From NCBI GenBank assembly GCA_963971405.1, contig OZ020493.1:2542001-2606000 (forward strand): a DNA stretch of 64,000 nucleotides, read 5' to 3'. Positions 1 to 10,789 of the stretch are shown one piece after another. Both the position numbers and the translations under genes were made by a program. The first letter of the stretch is position 1, and each line of letters opens with the position of its first letter. A model generated the notes under the pieces. That model searched no databases and had not been told where the DNA came from. It saw only the letters and a program-made list of their open reading frames with translations. Source of the DNA: Psococerastis gibbosa (lineage: Eukaryota > Arthropoda > Insecta > Psocodea > Psocidae).

Positions 1-350
1 CCATGTGTTCCATGTTACCAGCTCTAGAACACATGTTCGTTGAAAAACTTAGTTATTCATTTTTTTGACCAGTAATTTTAATTTTTTTGATGAATGTGGT
101 TGTTATGATTATTTATTAGGCTTCATATAAATTAGTTTTTACCTATAAATAGCGGATAAATCAACAAATGACCTTGGGTCCCAATCTAATATCTTCATTT
201 TGACTGCATTTGTCTTATGGCGAGAACCACCCGTAAAGACTAGAAAACACTTTTTGTCGCTTCACTGCGTGCGCTGTGGATGACCAACCTGATGGAAATT
301 AAGTTTCAGTACTGCAGAGTTGCCACGAATCTAACCAATGAAATTTTCAG

Positions 351-579
351 GTTTCTGAAGGCTGAATTTGCCGCAGAGTTGTTTGAGAACCAGCCACTGG
401 GGACGTACGTGGCCCATGTGGAGGCCCGGTCCACCTCATCACTGTTCTTCGAGTTCCTAGCCGGCAACACGGACGACACGTTCCTCATCAACCCCAGCAC
501 CGGCGTCATCGTCACCAAGCAGACCTTGGATTACGAAAGAACTCGCCTCTACAATTTAACTGTTGAAGCTACTGACATG
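351..579 (+). CDS. Cadherin-repeat exon (Fat-like / large protocadherin type), internal exon
   Basis: Internal exon of a calcium-dependent adhesion protein; extracellular cadherin repeat. An acceptor (polypyrimidine then ttttcag) ends at 350 and a donor GTAAGA starts at 580. The frame is open throughout. It encodes the first part of a cadherin repeat: the N-terminal strand with FENQPLGTYV, a central NPSTGVIVT stretch and the LDYERT motif with the conserved glutamate, then YNLTVEATD. The DxNDNxP calcium motif that should close the repeat is not in this exon and would lie in the next one, which I do not find here. LDYE followed by YNLTV resembles Fat-like cadherins, but one exon cannot settle the paralog. 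The first base completes a codon from the previous exon, which lies outside the window. The other reading frames here are shadows. Confidence 0.85.
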
Positions 580-613
580 GTAAGATTAGCTTTGTAATGG
601 CGTGAGCCGAAAC

Positions 614-894
614 TAAGGCACTATATACCCGGGTATTGTCATCCGCCATTTTGAATCCCATATTTCCCATATGGTAAGTATTGTAAGAAAAGTAGCAGAT
701 TGAAAAAACGAATACACGTTTTAGTATTTTTTATATTAAACACTTCCCTAATTGGTAGCACGTTTTTTAAATAATAATAAATAACGATAAATTTCTAAAA
801 ATAAATAGGTAAACACCCAATGCTTGGCTTATACACCAGACTTATAATGGATACAATATAGCGGATGACGATACCTGTCTAATATAGAGCCCTA
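614..894. mobile_element. hAT-like MITE with 8-bp target duplication
   Basis: A 281-bp non-coding element. Left end TAAGGCACTATA and right end (reverse complement) TAGGGCTCTATA form imperfect terminal inverted repeats that extend about 45 bp and share a GTCATCCGC block. It is flanked by GCCGAAAC at 606-613 and 895-902, an 8-bp target duplication typical of hAT transposons. It lies in the intron 34 bp after the cadherin exon donor. No transposase. Confidence 0.7.
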
Positions 895-1084
895 GCCGAA
901 ACCGGTGGTGTATTTTATGATTATAACGTATAACTTTACAAAGTTATTTCGTTCATAATAGATAGACAGATACCTATTTCGTGTGTTTTCACATCGTATT
1001 GCTAGAGCATTATAATGCCAAAAACTGTGCCCCTTCAAGCCGGAGCGCGTGAGGGTGGCACGTCAGTATACAAGTAATATATTA

Positions 1085-4000
1085 AATTTCTCGTATTCCT
1101 GTCGAATGAATATTTTTAAGCTACATTTACACCGATGAACACGCAGGAGCAATTGCTCAATGTTAAGTACAATACAATGAGCCAAAATAACCAAAACTAA
1201 GACACCCATAACATTTCAAGACCTTTAAAAAAAAAAAAATAACTAAATAGCTATTTTTCGTATTCTTGTCGAATGAATTTTTTAAAGCTACATTTACACC
1301 GATGAACACGCAGGAGCTATTGCTCAATGTTAAGTGCAATACAATGTGCGAAAACAAGCAAAACTAACACACCCATATCATTTCAAGACCTTTAAAAAAA
1401 ATAAAATAAGTAAATAGCCATTTTTCGTATTCATGCCGAATGAATTTTCTTAAGCTACATTTACACCGATGAACACGAAGGAGCAATTGCTTAATGTTAA
1501 GTACAATACAATGAGCCAAAATAAGCAAAATGTAGACACCCATATTATTTCAAGACCTTTAAAAAAAATAAAATAAGTAAATAGCCATTTTTGTATTCTT
1601 GTCGAATGAATTTTTTTAAGCTACATATACACCGATGAACACGCAGGAGCAATTGCTCAATGTTAAGTACAATACAATGAGCCAAAATAAGCAAAATGTA
1701 GACACCCATATTATTTCAAGACCTTTAAAAAAAAAAAAATAAGTAAATAGCCATTTTTGTATTCTTGTCGAATGAATTTTTTTAAGCTACATTTACACCG
1801 ATGAACACGCAGGAGCTATTGCTAAATACAATAAAATGAGCCAAAATAAGCAAAATTTAGACACCCATATCTTTTCAAGACCTTTAAAAAAAATAAAATA
1901 AGTAAATAGCTATTCTTCGTATTCTTGTCGAATGAATTTTTTTAAGCTACATATACACCGATGAACACGCAGGAGCAATTGCTCAATGTTAAGTACACTA
2001 CAATGAGCCAAAATAAGCAAAATTTAGACACCCATATCATTCCAGACCTTTAAAAAAAATAAAATAAGTTAATAGCTATTTCTCGTATTGCTGTCGAATG
2101 TATATTTTTAAGCTACATATACACCGATGAACACGCAGGAGCAGTTGCTCAATGTTAAGTACACTACAATGAGCCAAAATAAGCAAAATTTAGACACCCA
2201 TATCATTCCAGACCTTTAAAAAAAATAAAATAAGTTAATAGCTATTTCTCGTATTGCTGTCGAATGTATATTTTTAAGCTACATTTACACCGATGAACAC
2301 GCAGGAGCAATTGCTCAATGTTAAGTGCAATACAATGAGCCAAAATAAGCAAAACTAAGACACCCATATCATTTCAAGACCTTTTAAAAAAAAAAAAATA
2401 AGTAAATAGCCATTTTTCGTATTCATGCCGAATGAATTTTTTTAAGCTACATTTACGCCGATGAACACGCAGGAGCAATTGCTCAATGTTAAGTACAATA
2501 CAATTATATTAATAAGACAATAAGACAAGAATACGAAAAATTGCTATTTACTTATTTTTTTTTTTTTAAAGGTCTTGAAATGTTATGGGTGTCTTAGTTT
2601 TGCTTATTTTGGCTCATTGTATTGTACTTAACATTGAGCAATTGCTCCTGCGTGTTCATCGGTGTAAGTGTAGTTGCAAAAAATTTTAGATTAGATTTTA
2701 GATATTTTATCATATCTTTCCAGACCTTTAAAAAAAATAAAATAAATTAATAGCTATTTCTCGTATTCCCGTCGAATGAATATTTTTAAGCTACATTTAT
2801 ACCGATGAACACGCAGGAGCAATTGCTCAATGTTAAGTGCAATACAATGAGCCAAAATAAGCAAAACTAAGACACCCATATCATTTCAAGACCTTTAAAA
2901 AAAAAAAAAATAAGTAAATAGCCATTTTTCGTATTCATGCCGAATGAATTTTTTTAAGCTACATTTACGCCGATGAACACGCAGGAGCAATTGCTCAATG
3001 TTAAGTACAATACAATTATATTAATAAGACAATAAGACAAGAATACGAAAAATTGCTATTTACTTATTTTTTTTTTTTTAAAGGTCTTGAAATGTTATGG
3101 GTGTCTTAGTTTTGCTTATTTTGGCTCATTGTATTGTACTTAACATTGAGCAATTGCTCCTGCGTGTTCATCGGTGTAAGTGTAGTTGCAAAAAATTTTA
3201 GATTAGATTTTAGATATTTTATCAAATCTTTCCAGACCTTTAAAAAAAATAAAATAAGTTAATAGCCATTTTTCGTATTCATGCCGAATGAATTTTCTTA
3301 AGCTACATTTACACCGATGAACACGAAGGAGCAATTGCTTAATGTTAAGTACAATACAATGAGCCAAAATAAGCAAAATTTAGACACCCATATTATTTCA
3401 AGACCTTTAAAAAAAATAAAATAAGTAAATAGCCATTTTTGTATTCTTGTCGAATGAATTTTTTTAAGCTACATATACACCGATGAACACGCAGGAGCAA
3501 TTGCTCAATGTTAAGTACAATACAATGAGCCAAAATAAGCAAAATGTAGACACCCATATTATTTCAAGACCTTTAAAAAAAAAAAAATAAGTAAATAGCC
3601 ATTTTTGTATTCTTGTCGAATGAATTTTTTTAAGCTACATTTACACCGATGAACACGCAGGAGCTATTGCTAAATACAATAAAATGAGCCAAAATAAGCA
3701 AAATTTAGACACCCATATCTTTTCAAGACCTTTAAAAAAAATAAAATAAGTAAATAGCTATTCTTCGTATTCTTGTCGAATGAATTTTTTTAAGCTACAT
3801 ATACACCGATGAACACGCAGGAGCAGTTGCTCAATGTTAAGTACACTACAATGAGCCAAAATAAGCAAAATTTAGACACCCATATCATTCCAGACCTTTA
3901 AAAAAAATAAAATAAGTTAATAGCTATTTCTCGTATTGCTGTCGAATGTATATTTTTAAGCTACATTTACACCGATGAACACGCAGGAGCAATTGCTCAA

Positions 4001-6379
4001 TGTTAAGTGCAATACAATGAGCCAAAATAAGCAAAACTAAGACACCCATATCATTTCAAGACCTTTTAAAAAAAAAAAATAAGTAAATAGCCATTTTTCG
4101 TATTCATGCCGAATGAATTTTTTTAAGCTACATTTACGCCGATGAACACGCAGGAGCAATTGCTCAATGTTAAGTACAATACAATTATATTAATAAGACA
4201 ATAAGACAAGAATACGAAAAATTGCTATTTACTTATTTTTTTTTTTTTAAAGGTCTTGAAATGTTATGGGTGTCTTAGTTTTGCTTATTTTGGCTCATTG
4301 TATTGTACTTAACATTGAGCAATTGCTCCTGCGTGTTCATCGGTGAAAGTGTAGTTGCAAAAAATTTTAGATTAGATTTTAGATATTTTATCAAATCTTT
4401 CCAGACCTTTAAAAAAAATAAAATAAGTTAATAGCTATTTCTCGCATTCCCGTCGAATGAATATTTTTAAGCTACATTTATACCGATGAACACGCAGGAG
4501 CAATTTCTCAATGTTAAATACAACACAATGAGCTAAAATAAGCCAAACTAAGACACCCATAACATTTCAAGACCTTTAAAAAAAAAATTATAATTAAATA
4601 GCTATTTTTCGTATTCCTGTCGAATGAATATTTTTAAGCTACATTTACACCGATGAACACGCAGGAGCTATGGCTAAATACAATACAATGAGCCGAAATA
4701 AGCAAAATTTAGACACCCATATCTTTTCAAGACCTTTAAAAAAAATAAAATAAGTAAATAGCTATTTTTCGTATTCTTGTCGAATGAATTTTTTTAAGCT
4801 ACATATACACCGATGAACACGCAGAAGCGATTGCTCAATGTTAAGTGCAATACAATGAGCCAAAATAAGCAAGACTAAGAAACCCATATAATTTCAAGAC
4901 CTTTAAAAAAAATAAAATAAGTAAATAGCTATTTTTCGTATTCTTGTCGAATGTATTTTTTGCAACTACACTTACACCGATGAACACGCAGAAGCGATTG
5001 CTCAATGTTAAGTGCAATACAATGAGCCAAAATAAGCAAGACTAAGACACCCATATCATTTCAAGACCTTTAAAAAATATAAAATAAGTAAATAGCTATT
5101 TTTCGTATTCTTGTCGAATGAATTTTTATCAGCTACATTTACACCGATGAACACGCAGAAGCGATTGCTCAATGTTAAGTGCAATACAATGAGCCAAAAT
5201 AAGCAAGACTAAGACACCCATATCATTTCAAGACCTTTAAAAAAAATAAAATAAGTAAATAGCAATTTTTCGTATTCTTGTCGAATGAATTTTTTTAAGC
5301 TACATTTACACCCATGAACACGCAGGAGCAATTGCTCAATGTTAAGGACAATACAATGAGCCAAAATAAGCAAAATTGAGGCCATCATATCATTTCAAGA
5401 CCTTTAAAAAAAAAAAAAATAAGTAAATAGCCATTTTTCGTATTCATGCCGAATGAATTTTTTTAAGCTACATTTACGCCGATGAACACGCAGGAGCAAT
5501 TGCTCAATGTTAAGTACAATACAATTATATTAATAAGACAATAAGACAAGAATACGAAAAATTGCTATTTACTTATTTTTTTTTTTTTAAAGGTCTTGAA
5601 ATGTTATGGGTGTCTTAGTTTTGCTTATTTTGGCTCATTGTATTGTACTTAACATTGAGCAATTGCTCCTGCGTGTTCATCGGTGTAAGTGTAGTTGCAA
5701 AAAATTTTAGATTAGATTTTAGATATTTTATCAAATCTTTCCAGACCTTTAAAAAAAATAAAATAAGTTAATAGCTATTTCTCGTATTCCCGTCGAATGA
5801 ATATTTTTAAGCTACATTTACACCGATGAACACGCAGGAGCTATGGCTAAATACAATACAATGAGCCGAAATAAGCAAAATTTAGACACCCATATCTTTT
5901 CAAGACCTTTAAAAAAAATAAAATAAGTAAATAGCTATTTTTCGTATTCTTGTCGAATGAATTTTTTTAAGCTACATATACACCGATGAACACGCAGGAG
6001 CAATTGCTCAATGTTAAATACAATACAATGAGCTAAAATAAGCCAAACTAAGACACCCATAACATTTCAAGACCTTTAAAAAAAAAAAAATAAGTAAATA
6101 GCTATTTTTCGTATTCCTGTCGAATGAATATTTTTAAGCTACATTTACACCGATGAACACGCAGGAGCTATGGCTAAATACAATACAATGAGCCGAAATA
6201 AGCAAAATTTAGACACCCATATCATTCCAGACCTTAAAAAAAAAAAATAAGTTAATAGCTATTTCTCGTATTCCTGTCGAATGAATATTTTTAAGCTACA
6301 TTTACACCGATGAACACGCAGGAGCAATTGCTCAATGTTAAGTACAATACAATGAGCCAAAATAAGCAAAACTAAGACA
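1085..6379 (+). repeat. Satellite array, ~167-bp monomer, with higher-order structure
   Basis: About thirty tandem copies of an AT-rich monomer of roughly 167 bp. Each carries the blocks CACCGATGAACACGCAGGAG, GAGCAATTGCTC (palindromic core), AATGAGCCAAAATAAGC, CATTTCAAGACC and an A-run before AAGTAAATAGC. Monomers differ by a few per cent and by short indels. Longer blocks are themselves duplicated: a variant with GAACACGAAGGAG occurs near 1,480 and again near 3,325, and the monomers after each match closely, implying a ~1.85-kb segmental repeat. The array is interrupted by the assembly gap, so its true length is unknown. No gene is present; the short frames in it are chance. Confidence 0.95.
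2502..2720 (-). repeat. Inverted satellite module (first of four; others at ~3015-3235, ~4184-4400, ~5524-5745)
   Basis: Here the monomer runs in the opposite orientation, preceded by ATATTAATAAGACAATAAG and followed by AAAATTTTAGATTAGATTTT, neither of which belongs to the normal monomer. Four near-identical modules of this kind occur in the array at intervals of about 511, 1,169 and 1,340 bp. Each can pair with adjacent direct monomers as a hairpin with ~150-bp arms. Confidence 0.85.
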
Positions 6380-6579
6380 NNNNNNNNNNNNNNNNNNNNN
6401 NNNNNNNNNNNNNNNNNNNNNNNNNNNNNNNNNNNNNNNNNNNNNNNNNNNNNNNNNNNNNNNNNNNNNNNNNNNNNNNNNNNNNNNNNNNNNNNNNNNN
6501 NNNNNNNNNNNNNNNNNNNNNNNNNNNNNNNNNNNNNNNNNNNNNNNNNNNNNNNNNNNNNNNNNNNNNNNNNNNNNNN
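6380..6579. other. Assembly gap (exactly 200 N)
   Basis: Run of 200 N separating the satellite array from LINE sequence. The round length suggests a scaffold placeholder, so distance and adjacency across it are not established. Confidence 1.
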
Positions 6580-7012
6580 GGTCTCGGGTATAGCTCCAAA
6601 ACAGTCAACAATCCTCCTGTACTCTCGGTTTTGTGCAACGCTCCACCATCTACGGTCTCCCAACTCGCGAAGGTTAATTTCCAACTCATCCTTCCTGCGT
6701 TTTCGAGGGCCCCCAGCCAGTTGTCTTCCTGTCATTCTTGCTTTGGGCATTTTTTTCGGCATGCGGTCGTCTGAAAATCCCAGCCATCTTATGCGTTGCG
6801 CTTTTGTTAACCGTACTGTCTTCTCCGTTGAGCATTGCGTCTATTTCAGCGATATTTCTAATACGCCACTTTCCGTCTTCGCATAGGGGTCTATAGATCC
6901 TCCTTATTATCTTTCCTTCCAATATTTAGTTAGCGCTATTGACAGTAAGATTCCAGGTTTCCAAGGCGTATGTTGCAATAGGTCGGATAAGGGTTTTATA
7001 TATCTCTTTCAT
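6580..7012 (-). mobile_element. 3' end of a LINE ORF2 (post-RT region), broken
   Basis: Minus-strand relic of the C-terminal end of a non-LTR retrotransposon polymerase. Successive frames give IYKTLIRPIATYALETW, then RIYRPLCEDGKWRIR, then a basic GGPRKRRKDELEINLREL and AQNREYRRIVD. This order is the usual tail after the reverse transcriptase in many arthropod LINEs. Reading needs at least two frame changes, so it is a pseudogene. The 3' end runs into the N gap. LINE clade not assigned. Confidence 0.75.
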
Positions 7013-7152
7013 ATCTTTTATATGTCTCTGGATATAAGTCTTTAATAATAATAATAATATATGCGTATAATAAAAAGTTTTTTTTTTTACAGTTTTTGTG
7101 ATAATGGTTGCGCTACCTCGTACCGTGAGGCGTGTGAGGGTCACGCACTATC

Positions 7153-7198
7153 TTGGGCGGCTATTACACTGACAATCCTCAGTGTAATAGCCGCCCAA
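7153..7198. repeat. Perfect 20-bp palindrome with 6-bp loop
   Basis: Arms 7153-7172 and 7179-7198 are exact reverse complements starting TTGGGCGGCTATTACA, with loop CAATCC. It lies between LINE relics and is not part of any coding frame. Confidence 0.9.
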
Positions 7199-7506
7199 TC
7201 TAAGTGGTAGGCTACAGCCATACAAGCTTAAAATTACTTGTTCGGTTGGGTAGTCGTGTAGCTGTGCTTTTATTTTGCGAATCATTTTTTTTTTTCCTAT
7301 AACTTGACAAAGTCTGTGAGTCAGTTCTGCATTTTGTGTCCTATCGTGCCCTAATTAAGGGGTGAAACCCAAAATCCCCAGTCGCAGATAGACCCTTATT
7401 GCACAAAGTCTCACAATTGCACTGTAAGAAGACCGTTAGGACTTGTACGTTCAGGATATAACACGCTTGATATACCGACAAGCAATACACCGCTATATAG
7501 CCTATG

Positions 7507-8660
7507 ATGAATAGATCAATAAGCTTACTCGAACTTACGAGCTCCGCAGCATGCACTTCCAGCAGCAATATTACCGATGATGAGGCAGGGCCAAAAATAC
7601 CACCACATCTTTCTAACATGCCCAATTTTATGGCGCAGGAGAGCTTAGATGCGGAACTTAGAAGCGGAATGTAATCGCCTAAAGATGGAAAATTCGGCGC
7701 ATAAACAGGAAATAAATAATTTAAAATCCAGCAAGGTCCCCTACAGAGTACCCAGGAAAGTAATAGCAAAGGACGCCACGGCATCTTTAGAAGTTGAGAT
7801 ACCCCCGCAGGATTTGGATCATATAAACAACAGATTGAGTGTTTTAGAAACTTTCATGAGCAATAAAAACGCAGCCAATACTAATAGCAGTGTACATTGT
7901 GATGGCGATCGTGTAGCTTGCCAGCCTAGCATGGACTCAGTACCAAGAAAATCAAAAAAGAAGAAAGGAAAAGATGGGAAGAAGACTCCAAAATCCGGGA
8001 ATCGGAGCTTGGCTTCCAAGGCTGTTCCACAACCCCTGCCTCCTCCGCCTGTATCAGTCAATAGCTCTAAAGTCAGTCTGCCAGATGGAAAGAAAAAAAA
8101 AAACGAGTTAGCCGGAAGTCCCTTTTCAGTGTAACATCTTGTGTTGAAACTCCTCGTGTTGATAATCGCCCCAGAGTGTTAATAATGGCAGATAGCCATG
8201 GTAGAGGTATGCCAGCTAATTTGGAAAATCTAAAACAAACACATAGTGTACTGGTTGTCCTGAAACCGAATGCCACCTTTTCTGAAGTCATTTCCTCCAT
8301 TGAGATCAGGTCCGCAGGTTTCACTATGGCTGACCAGGTCTTTATAATAGCAGGAAGTAACGACTGTCACTGCGAGTTGAATGCTTTTAATTACCAAGGG
8401 CTTAAGGACAATCTCTCCATTCTAAAACAAATTGAAAAAAAAACGAATGTTAATGTACTTGACGTTCCAAAAAGATTCGATTGCTGTTTTTGAAACGAGA
8501 ACGTCAAGCACTTTAACAACTTCGTCGTCGGTGTACTGGGGACACCTGGTATCAATAATTACGGTAAACTTTCTGAGTCTGACTTTGTTTATTCAGGACT
8601 TCACCTCAACCATCGAGGAAAAGTAAAATTAACTGACATACTAACAAAAGTGGTTTTAAT
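7507..8660 (+). pseudogene. LINE ORF1 with coiled coil and SGNH-esterase domain (CR1-like), frameshifted
   Basis: ORF1 of a non-LTR retrotransposon. The first piece opens at 7507. The main piece (7649-8134) begins with a leucine/asparagine-rich coiled coil (LEAECNRLKMENSAHKQEI), then a lysine-rich linker and a proline stretch. The second domain (from ~8176) has the SGNH-hydrolase blocks MADSHGRG (serine block), FIIAGSNDC (asparagine block) and, in another frame near 8,590, GLHLNHRGK carrying the terminal histidine. SGNH/esterase ORF1 proteins are known from CR1-clade LINEs. At least three frame changes are needed, so it is a fossil. ORF2 of the same copy is not seen; the next sequence belongs to an oppositely oriented LINE. 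Confidence 0.8.
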
Positions 8661-8669
8661 TAAACCACC

Positions 8670-8984
8670 TCACACCCCTGAACCTCCATGTGCAAAAGAT
8701 TTAATTTTTAAAAAGCGATTTATGTTAGTTTTTACATTTCGGTACAAGCATAGCAACTTAAAGTTTATTTTTCTACTTATTATTTTAATGAGTATACTCT
8801 CATGATATAATGTGGATAAAGTGGTGACAATATCATATTGAACGTCATCTCGGATGTACAGGGCCACGCCCCCTGATCTTCCATTGGCTCTTTCTTGTAA
8901 TCTTCCCGTGTAGCCTCGTATTTTAAATAGTTTGAACTCTGATTTGGTAATCCAAGATTCACTGAGCACTATGGGCTGATAATG
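8670..8984 (-). pseudogene. LINE ORF2 endonuclease fragment (minus strand)
   Basis: Part of the apurinic-like endonuclease of a CR1/Jockey-type LINE: IVLSESWITKSEF, then the GGVALYIRDD block typical of LINE endonucleases. N- and C-terminal parts are missing. It lies in the same orientation as the ORF1 fragment at 9276-9838, with a Penelope-like insertion between them, so both are likely one LINE copy that had already lost the end of ORF1 and the start of ORF2. Confidence 0.75.
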
Positions 8985-9262
8985 TAACAGCAAAGGCTTT
9001 CACGGCTGGAGTCAAATGAAGAATCAGTAGAATCCGGGCTGATGGGCCGTGGTCGAAATGAAAGCGAACTTCCAAACGTTTCGTTCAACATCTGCGGTCG
9101 ACATCATCAGTGGAACTGCGTAGACTTCTAAGTTTGTCTTATATTGATCTTAGAAGTCTACGAAGGTCCACTGATGATGTCGACCGCAGATGTTGACGAA
9201 ACGTTTGGAAGTTCGATTTCATTTCGACCACGGCCCACCAGCCCGGATTCTACTGATTCTTC
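8985..9262. mobile_element. Penelope-like element terminal fragment, inverted-repeat form
   Basis: 278-bp fragment with two ~115-bp arms in inverted orientation around a short centre near 9,130-9,150. The arms share AATCCGGGCTG, GGCCGTGGTCGA and AAACGTTTGGAAG with copies at 47520-47799 and 59.9 kb. The left end (TAACAGCAAAGGCTTTCACG) matches the 47.5-kb copy. It is flanked by ATGGGCTGATA (8971-8981) and ATGAGCTGATA (9265-9275), a target duplication with one mismatch. Assignment to Penelope rests on the 60-kb copy, where the same sequence adjoins a Penelope-type C-terminal coding piece. Each arm carries a hammerhead-like core. Confidence 0.65.
9165..9210 (+). ncRNA. Hammerhead-ribozyme-like core in PLE terminus
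   Basis: CTGATGA at 9171-9177, GTCGAC (9179-9184) able to pair with GTTGAC (9192-9197) as stem II over loop CGCAGAT, then GAAAC at 9198-9202. Stem I can form between TCCA (9167-9170) and TGGA (9206-9209). Stem III would be only the palindromic ACGT (9201-9204), so activity would need dimerisation. Type I hammerheads in Penelope-like elements are established knowledge. One extra base (T9178) follows the CTGATGA block. Confidence 0.5.
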
Positions 9263-9275
9263 ATATGAGCTGATA

Positions 9276-9838
9276 GTTAATATTCCATGTATCTCAACGT
9301 TGTTTTTCCGGCCATATTGATTGAGATCGTTCACATCTGTTTTTATCTTCAACAATTCTCGATTTAGCCATTGGTTCTGATTTTTTATGACTGATACCTA
9401 TTTAGATAAGACCTCTCTCTTCTTTTTTTCCTCTTGTAACTCACCCTTTATGACGTCATATATGTCCGACAGAAATTTCAGGGATGACTGTATGGTTTTT
9501 ATTTTCTCTGGCACTGATTCCATTTTCTTAAGTCCGACGGCTAGGTTATAAATGTTGCTCTCGATAGGCTTCAGCTGTGCCTTATCCGAGTACGCTGGGT
9601 CACTAGCTGCTTTGCACACCTGGCATCGCCAAGTAGCCCTTTGTTCGGGAGTGCGTTGCTTGAAGACACTCAATCTTATATTTACGCACTCAAGGTGGTA
9701 ACTCCCAAAGCATTCAGCGCATGAAGGGACCTCGGTCTCGGTTAGTTGCTTCCCGCATTTTGCACAGTCCCCCATTATTATCACGCAAATAGTAGATATC
9801 TGTCGAGAATAATGTAAGAATGTTGCTGGTTTAAACAC
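9276..9838 (-). pseudogene. LINE ORF1 N-terminus: PHD finger, coiled coil, start of RRM-like domain
   Basis: Minus-strand ORF1 fragment of a CR1-like LINE. From 9778 downward it shows a PHD-type zinc finger (MGDCAKCGKQL, CAECFGSYHLEC, then WRCQVC), a coiled-coil stretch with EELQEEKKKREVL-type heptads, and, after a frame change, LNQYGRKNNVEIHGIL, the conserved start of the RRM-like domain of many LINE ORF1 proteins. The Penelope-like insertion lies just downstream. Same architecture as the copy at 16.4-17.24 kb. Confidence 0.8.
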
Positions 9839-10789
9839 GTTAAGACTCTTATCAATTCAATATCACAGCTGATTGTCAATTCCTGTGTAGTGTATTTTCA
9901 CAGCGCCTGAGCACGCTTAACTTTCGAATGCCGTTCTTGCTATAGTCACGGGCTGCGCATTCACAACAGCTCAGCACACATCCAGACAGACAAATTAGCC
10001 AAAAAATGTAGGAAATGGAAAAGGCACTGACCCTTCAACCTTGGATAAACGTGTCCAGTCCCTTCCCGATCACTATGGTTATTAATACGTTGCGATTAGA
10101 AAACTCTTTCCATCAAAATATGAGAAAAAACACCGGAGCGCCTTTCATGCAACCTCACAAAACTTGTCACGTGACGAAGTGTCTTATTAAGTATATCACT
10201 TGACTGTATTGAGTATTGAGTATATTACTTGAGTAATCTCAGGTATGCAAAGTATGCTCTGTTGGTTGCAATTATTCTTCTATCTTCGTCGTCGCTAATT
10301 TGATTGAATTTGTTTACATTTGCTCCTAAGTCGACGAAGCCCTTGTCATTTTCGAACGTTATTCCTTCCCCAGTCAGGCTGTTCTATTTTCGCCTCATTT
10401 TCAAACCTGACATTACTAAGTACCTAGGTTTGCAATATTTATTACCCGGCCTAATTTTCTCGTCTCTACATATAATCTAAGTGAGTAATGCTAAACTTAA
10501 AACCGCTCCATATATATCAGTACTTATACCGAATCACACAGGCCCACACAAAACTTACTTAACTAAATATTAACAAAAACCAAATAAGAAACTAACACCG
10601 TATGCATACAGCGAACGGCGCAAAAACTCGCTAGAGTCCCGCGCCTGAATATGAAAATAAATAAAAAATATTAGTGATGAATACGCTCTGGTCTACACAC
10701 AGACACGCGTTAAGATCCTTAATTTAATTGTTTTTCAATACCTAAATACGCACAAAAAAAAACTGGCTCTATTGTGGATGATGGGCATT
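9839..10789. other. No gene seen
   Basis: AT-rich, non-coding by inspection. The start (9840-10000) may be the 5' untranslated region of the minus-strand LINE. Frames here, including 10015-10203, show no family motif. Confidence 0.5.

Noticed and set aside
1163-1357. Small frame inside the satellite
   Set aside because: Repeat-derived and not conserved between monomers.
1085-6379. CRISPR-like array
   Set aside because: Monomers are ~167 bp with no unique spacers; eukaryotic satellite.
6259-6762. Minus-strand frame reading through the N gap
   Set aside because: The frame joins satellite to LINE sequence across 200 unknown bases; only the LINE part (6580 upward) is real.
7341-7784. 147-codon minus-strand frame opposite LINE ORF1
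   Set aside because: No family motif; it overlaps the 5' part of the plus-strand LINE and is a shadow.
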